Below, one piece after another: positions 5,155 through 7,071 of a stretch of 7,071 nucleotides of DNA. Position 1 is the first letter of the stretch, and every line of letters begins with the position of its first letter. The notes below the pieces were generated by a model. That model saw nothing but the letters and a program-made list of their open reading frames with translations, had not been told where the DNA came from and ran no database searches. The stretch is from Phycisphaerae bacterium (GTDB lineage Bacteria; Planctomycetota; Phycisphaerae; Phycisphaerales; SM1A02). The position numbers and the translations under genes were made by a program. The stretch is from positions 1 to 7,071 of the forward strand of contig JABJDN010000174.1 of assembly GCA_018665385.1 (NCBI GenBank), in the 5' to 3' direction.

Positions 5155-6576
5155 ATGAGCAAGAAAAAAGGTCTGGATATTGACGTTCAAAAAATCCTTG
5201 CTTGGTGTAAAACTAACATCGTTCTTGTGATACTTATCCTTGTAAGTGTTGGTGCAATAGTAGGGTTGCCACAATTAGGTGCAGGCTGGACGCAAGAGTT
5301 AGAAGATTCGTTAAGCGAACGTGCAAAGAATTTTAAAACGATGGATGACTTGATGAAGACGCAAGTGGAGGTGCCCGGAATGGCGCCTGCAAAAGCGACA
5401 GTGAATCAAGCCCTTCTTGATGAATACATCGCGATTACTTCTTCGCTAAGAGGCGACGCAGAACTCGTTGTCACGGAAGCGACAGCGATGAACAGGAAAA
5501 ATTACGAAGTGCTGTTTTCAGAAGCACCCGATAAATTGTTTCCTGCTCCAAACGATGATCAAATGCAAACGTTGCCTCAGAAGTTTTACGTAGAGTTACA
5601 AGGCGAATACAGTAGTTTGTTACCCCTAGTCCATGCTGGCTCTCCAATTGACAATGCCGAGCTTGCTTCGTATCTTGAAGACGAACGCGTTCGGTTTATG
5701 GAAGTGAATTTGAGCACGCGCCACGATACGCAACTGACGAAGGAACAGCGCAAGAACTTAGAAGAGCATTTGTCCAAATTGCGTCTGGCACGATTGCGAG
5801 CAAACGCTGAAGACATAAGTATTTATTTAGACGCGGCAACTTTGAGAGTGCCTGCGTTTGATACAACTAAAAAAAGCCCACCAGTCGAACATTTGTTTGC
5901 CTGGCAATGGCGGTACTGGGTAATGGCTGACACGCTTGGTGCAGTTGCAGTCATTAATGAAGCACAGTCAGTCCTTACAGCGCCAATTAAGCATGTAGTT
6001 TCGATAAGTATTGCTGAACTGCCAATAATTCCAGGCGATGTTTTTGATGACACGGATAATCGTGGAGCAGGCGGAGGAGGGTATATTCCACCAGATGACG
6101 GCGACTGGGGCGATTTCGGTGGCGGTAGCGGTAGTGGCGGGGGAGATGGCGGCCCGATAGGCGGTCCTATAGGTGGGCCAATTGGTGGTCCTATTGGTGG
6201 TGGCGATGCAGGAGGTCGCCCAGGCGGTGGTGACTCTGGCGGTAAACCTGAACCAGGCGCGATGCCCGATTCATTTTCTGGTCGAGCAACTAACCCTATG
6301 TACGATGTGTTAAAAGTACGTTTGCAATGTATTTGTGACACGCAGCGAATTCCTGAAATCTTAGATGGATTTGCGCAGTACAACTTTTTGACAATAATAG
6401 ATTTAGATTTACGGCCAGTTGATAAATTCGATGCATTAGCATCAGGTTTTGATTACGGCCCAGCATTTGTTTCTCAATTGACATTGGTGTTCGAATCAAT
6501 ATGGTTACGTTCTTGGACAACTGAGTTCATGCCAGAAGCCGTGAAGAAAGCGTTAAGCATTTCAAATGAAAAGTAA
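5155..6576 (+). CDS. Single-pass inner-membrane protein of the pilM operon, unrecognised family, PilO-like by position
   Basis: 473 residues; no named family recognised. Seen: a short basic, probably cytoplasmic N-terminus (1-20), one hydrophobic segment at about 21-43, then a long probably periplasmic part. This contains charged helices that could form coiled coil (about 45-70 and 190-222), a β segment HVVSISIAEL (280-289), a Gly/Pro-rich linker (about 304-365) with four GGPI units at 332-347, and a C-terminal α/β stretch (383-450) whose pattern of strand, helix RIPEILDGFAQY, strand FLTIIDLDLRPVD and strand QLTLVFESIWL resembles the ferredoxin-like domain of PilO/GspM. That resemblance is by pattern only. 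The ATG follows the pilM stop by 2 nt with no clear ribosome site, which suggests coupled translation. A Cys-X-Cys pair (392, 394) sits in the C-terminal domain. The layout parallels the periplasmic part of the upstream PilM protein (helices, Gly-rich linker, β end). Confidence 0.85.
   Translation: MSKKKGLDIDVQKILAWCKTNIVLVILILVSVGAIVGLPQLGAGWTQELEDSLSERAKNFKTMDDLMKTQVEVPGMAPAKATVNQALLDEYIAITSSLRGDAELVVTEATAMNRKNYEVLFSEAPDKLFPAPNDDQMQTLPQKFYVELQGEYSSLLPLVHAGSPIDNAELASYLEDERVRFMEVNLSTRHDTQLTKEQRKNLEEHLSKLRLARLRANAEDISIYLDAATLRVPAFDTTKKSPPVEHLFAWQWRYWVMADTLGAVAVINEAQSVLTAPIKHVVSISIAELPIIPGDVFDDTDNRGAGGGGYIPPDDGDWGDFGGGSGSGGGDGGPIGGPIGGPIGGPIGGGDAGGRPGGGDSGGKPEPGAMPDSFSGRATNPMYDVLKVRLQCICDTQRIPEILDGFAQYNFLTIIDLDLRPVDKFDALASGFDYGPAFVSQLTLVFESIWLRSWTTEFMPEAVKKALSISNEK
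6064..6249 (+). repeat. Gly/Pro-rich linker with four GGPI units
   Basis: It encodes residues 304-365 of the second pilus gene. Four consecutive 12-bp units coding GGPI occupy 6148-6195, each with a different codon set. Downstream, 6214-6231 (coding GRPGGG) is identical to 4916-4933 in pilM. It is likely a disordered periplasmic linker. Confidence 0.85.
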
Positions 6577-6589
6577 TATTGCACAAGAT

Positions 6590-6593
6590 AGGA
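6590..6593 (+). promoter_or_regulatory. Ribosome binding site of the third pilus-operon gene
   Basis: AGGA lies 10 nt before the ATG at 6604, in the 27-nt gap after the previous stop, and supports that start. Confidence 0.5.
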
Positions 6594-6603
6594 ATATGGT
6601 TCT

Positions 6604-7071
6604 ATGAAAGCCAAAGGTACAAGTTTTTGGGAACAATATATTGAGTACGCAGTCTTGCTTGTTGCAATTGCAATTCTCGGTTGGTTTGCATGGAGTGCAT
6701 TCGCAACAAAGGTTGAAGTTACACAAGGTAAAAATGTTGTTCAAGCAAGCAATGTGGATGCACTTTTGCTTGAAACGGCCCTGCAATTAGAAGTTGGATT
6801 AAACCGCGGGGATTCCCCCATAGAATTGATTGCACCGGAAGCACAACACAATACGTTCGCATCAAATAGAGGCGAATCAATTACACCGCAAAACCGTTTG
6901 TTGTTCCCAACAATCGATATGACAGCTGAACTTGCTTCGAACCAAGATGTACAATCTGAACTGCGCAGGTACGTATCACCAACAATTCCTGGACCATCGA
7001 ATGTTCGCACTCGTCAATGGTTTGGAACTATTACAGAGTCAGCAATTTCTTCAACTGATGGCCTTGATGCA
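6604..7071 (+). CDS. Single-pass membrane protein, third gene of the pilM operon; N-terminal 156 residues, runs off the right edge
   Basis: An uninterrupted reading frame of exactly 156 codons, open at the window edge. The N-terminus MKAKGTSFWEQYIEYAV is followed by a hydrophobic segment at about 14-34 that should be a single membrane anchor or uncleaved signal. No lipobox cysteine is present, so it is not a typical PilP lipoprotein. The rest (35-156) should be periplasmic: a predicted helix near 44-65 and then a polar stretch with scattered Pro and a Trp-Phe-Gly near the end (residues 139-141). I do not recognise a family. Same-strand position 27 nt after the previous gene, a ribosome site and the same N-in topology argue that it is part of the same pilus or secretion assembly complex. 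It could be a PilO- or PilP-like partner; the C-terminal part outside the window would be needed to tell. Confidence 0.8.
   Translation, partial: MKAKGTSFWEQYIEYAVLLVAIAILGWFAWSAFATKVEVTQGKNVVQASNVDALLLETALQLEVGLNRGDSPIELIAPEAQHNTFASNRGESITPQNRLLFPTIDMTAELASNQDVQSELRRYVSPTIPGPSNVRTRQWFGTITESAISSTDGLDA

Noticed and set aside
5823..6383. 186-residue Pro-rich open frame on the minus strand
   Set aside because: Its Pro-rich repeats are just the complement of the Gly-rich linker codons of the plus-strand pilus gene; no independent coding sign.
6596..6607. Three-codon mini-ORF (ATG GTT CTA TGA) overlapping the start of the third pilus gene
   Set aside because: Too short to judge and likely chance; AGGA at 6590-6593 is better spaced for the ATG at 6604.

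Overview
The window looks like chromosomal DNA of a bacterium, most likely a member of the Planctomycetota. This is inferred from the long membrane-anchored PilM-type protein, the short four-repeat S1 protein ending in an LKGGIG-like tail, and the α2-type glycyl-tRNA synthetase; no marker gene settles it. Base composition is AT-leaning by eye (not computed) and even across the window. I see no mobile elements, tRNA or rRNA genes, or CRISPR arrays.

Layout: two gene sets diverge from a 181-bp intergenic region (2983-3163). Leftward (minus strand) runs a compact housekeeping operon: an S1-repeat RNA-binding protein (2982-1810), pdxA for pyridoxal phosphate synthesis (1813-785, TTG start) and the first 262 codons of a glycyl-tRNA synthetase (788 to beyond the left edge). 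Both junctions are 4-bp overlaps (TTGA, then ATGA), so translation of the three is probably coupled.

Rightward (plus strand) runs a type IV pilus-like assembly operon: a 662-residue PilM-like actin-fold protein that carries a PilN-type INLVP motif, a transmembrane helix and a periplasmic domain (3164-5152); a 473-residue single-pass membrane protein that I do not recognise by sequence (5155-6576); and the start of a third single-pass membrane protein (6604 to beyond the right edge). Spacings are 2 and 27 nt. Topology and order suggest an inner-membrane alignment subcomplex equivalent to PilMNO(P) of type IV pili or GspL/M of type II secretion, with the PilM and PilN roles joined in one chain.

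The most interesting points are the PilM/PilN-like fusion, an identical 18-bp in-frame segment shared by the Gly-rich linkers of the two adjacent pilus genes, a GGPI peptide repeat kept constant while its codons vary, and two near-palindromes between the divergent operons.
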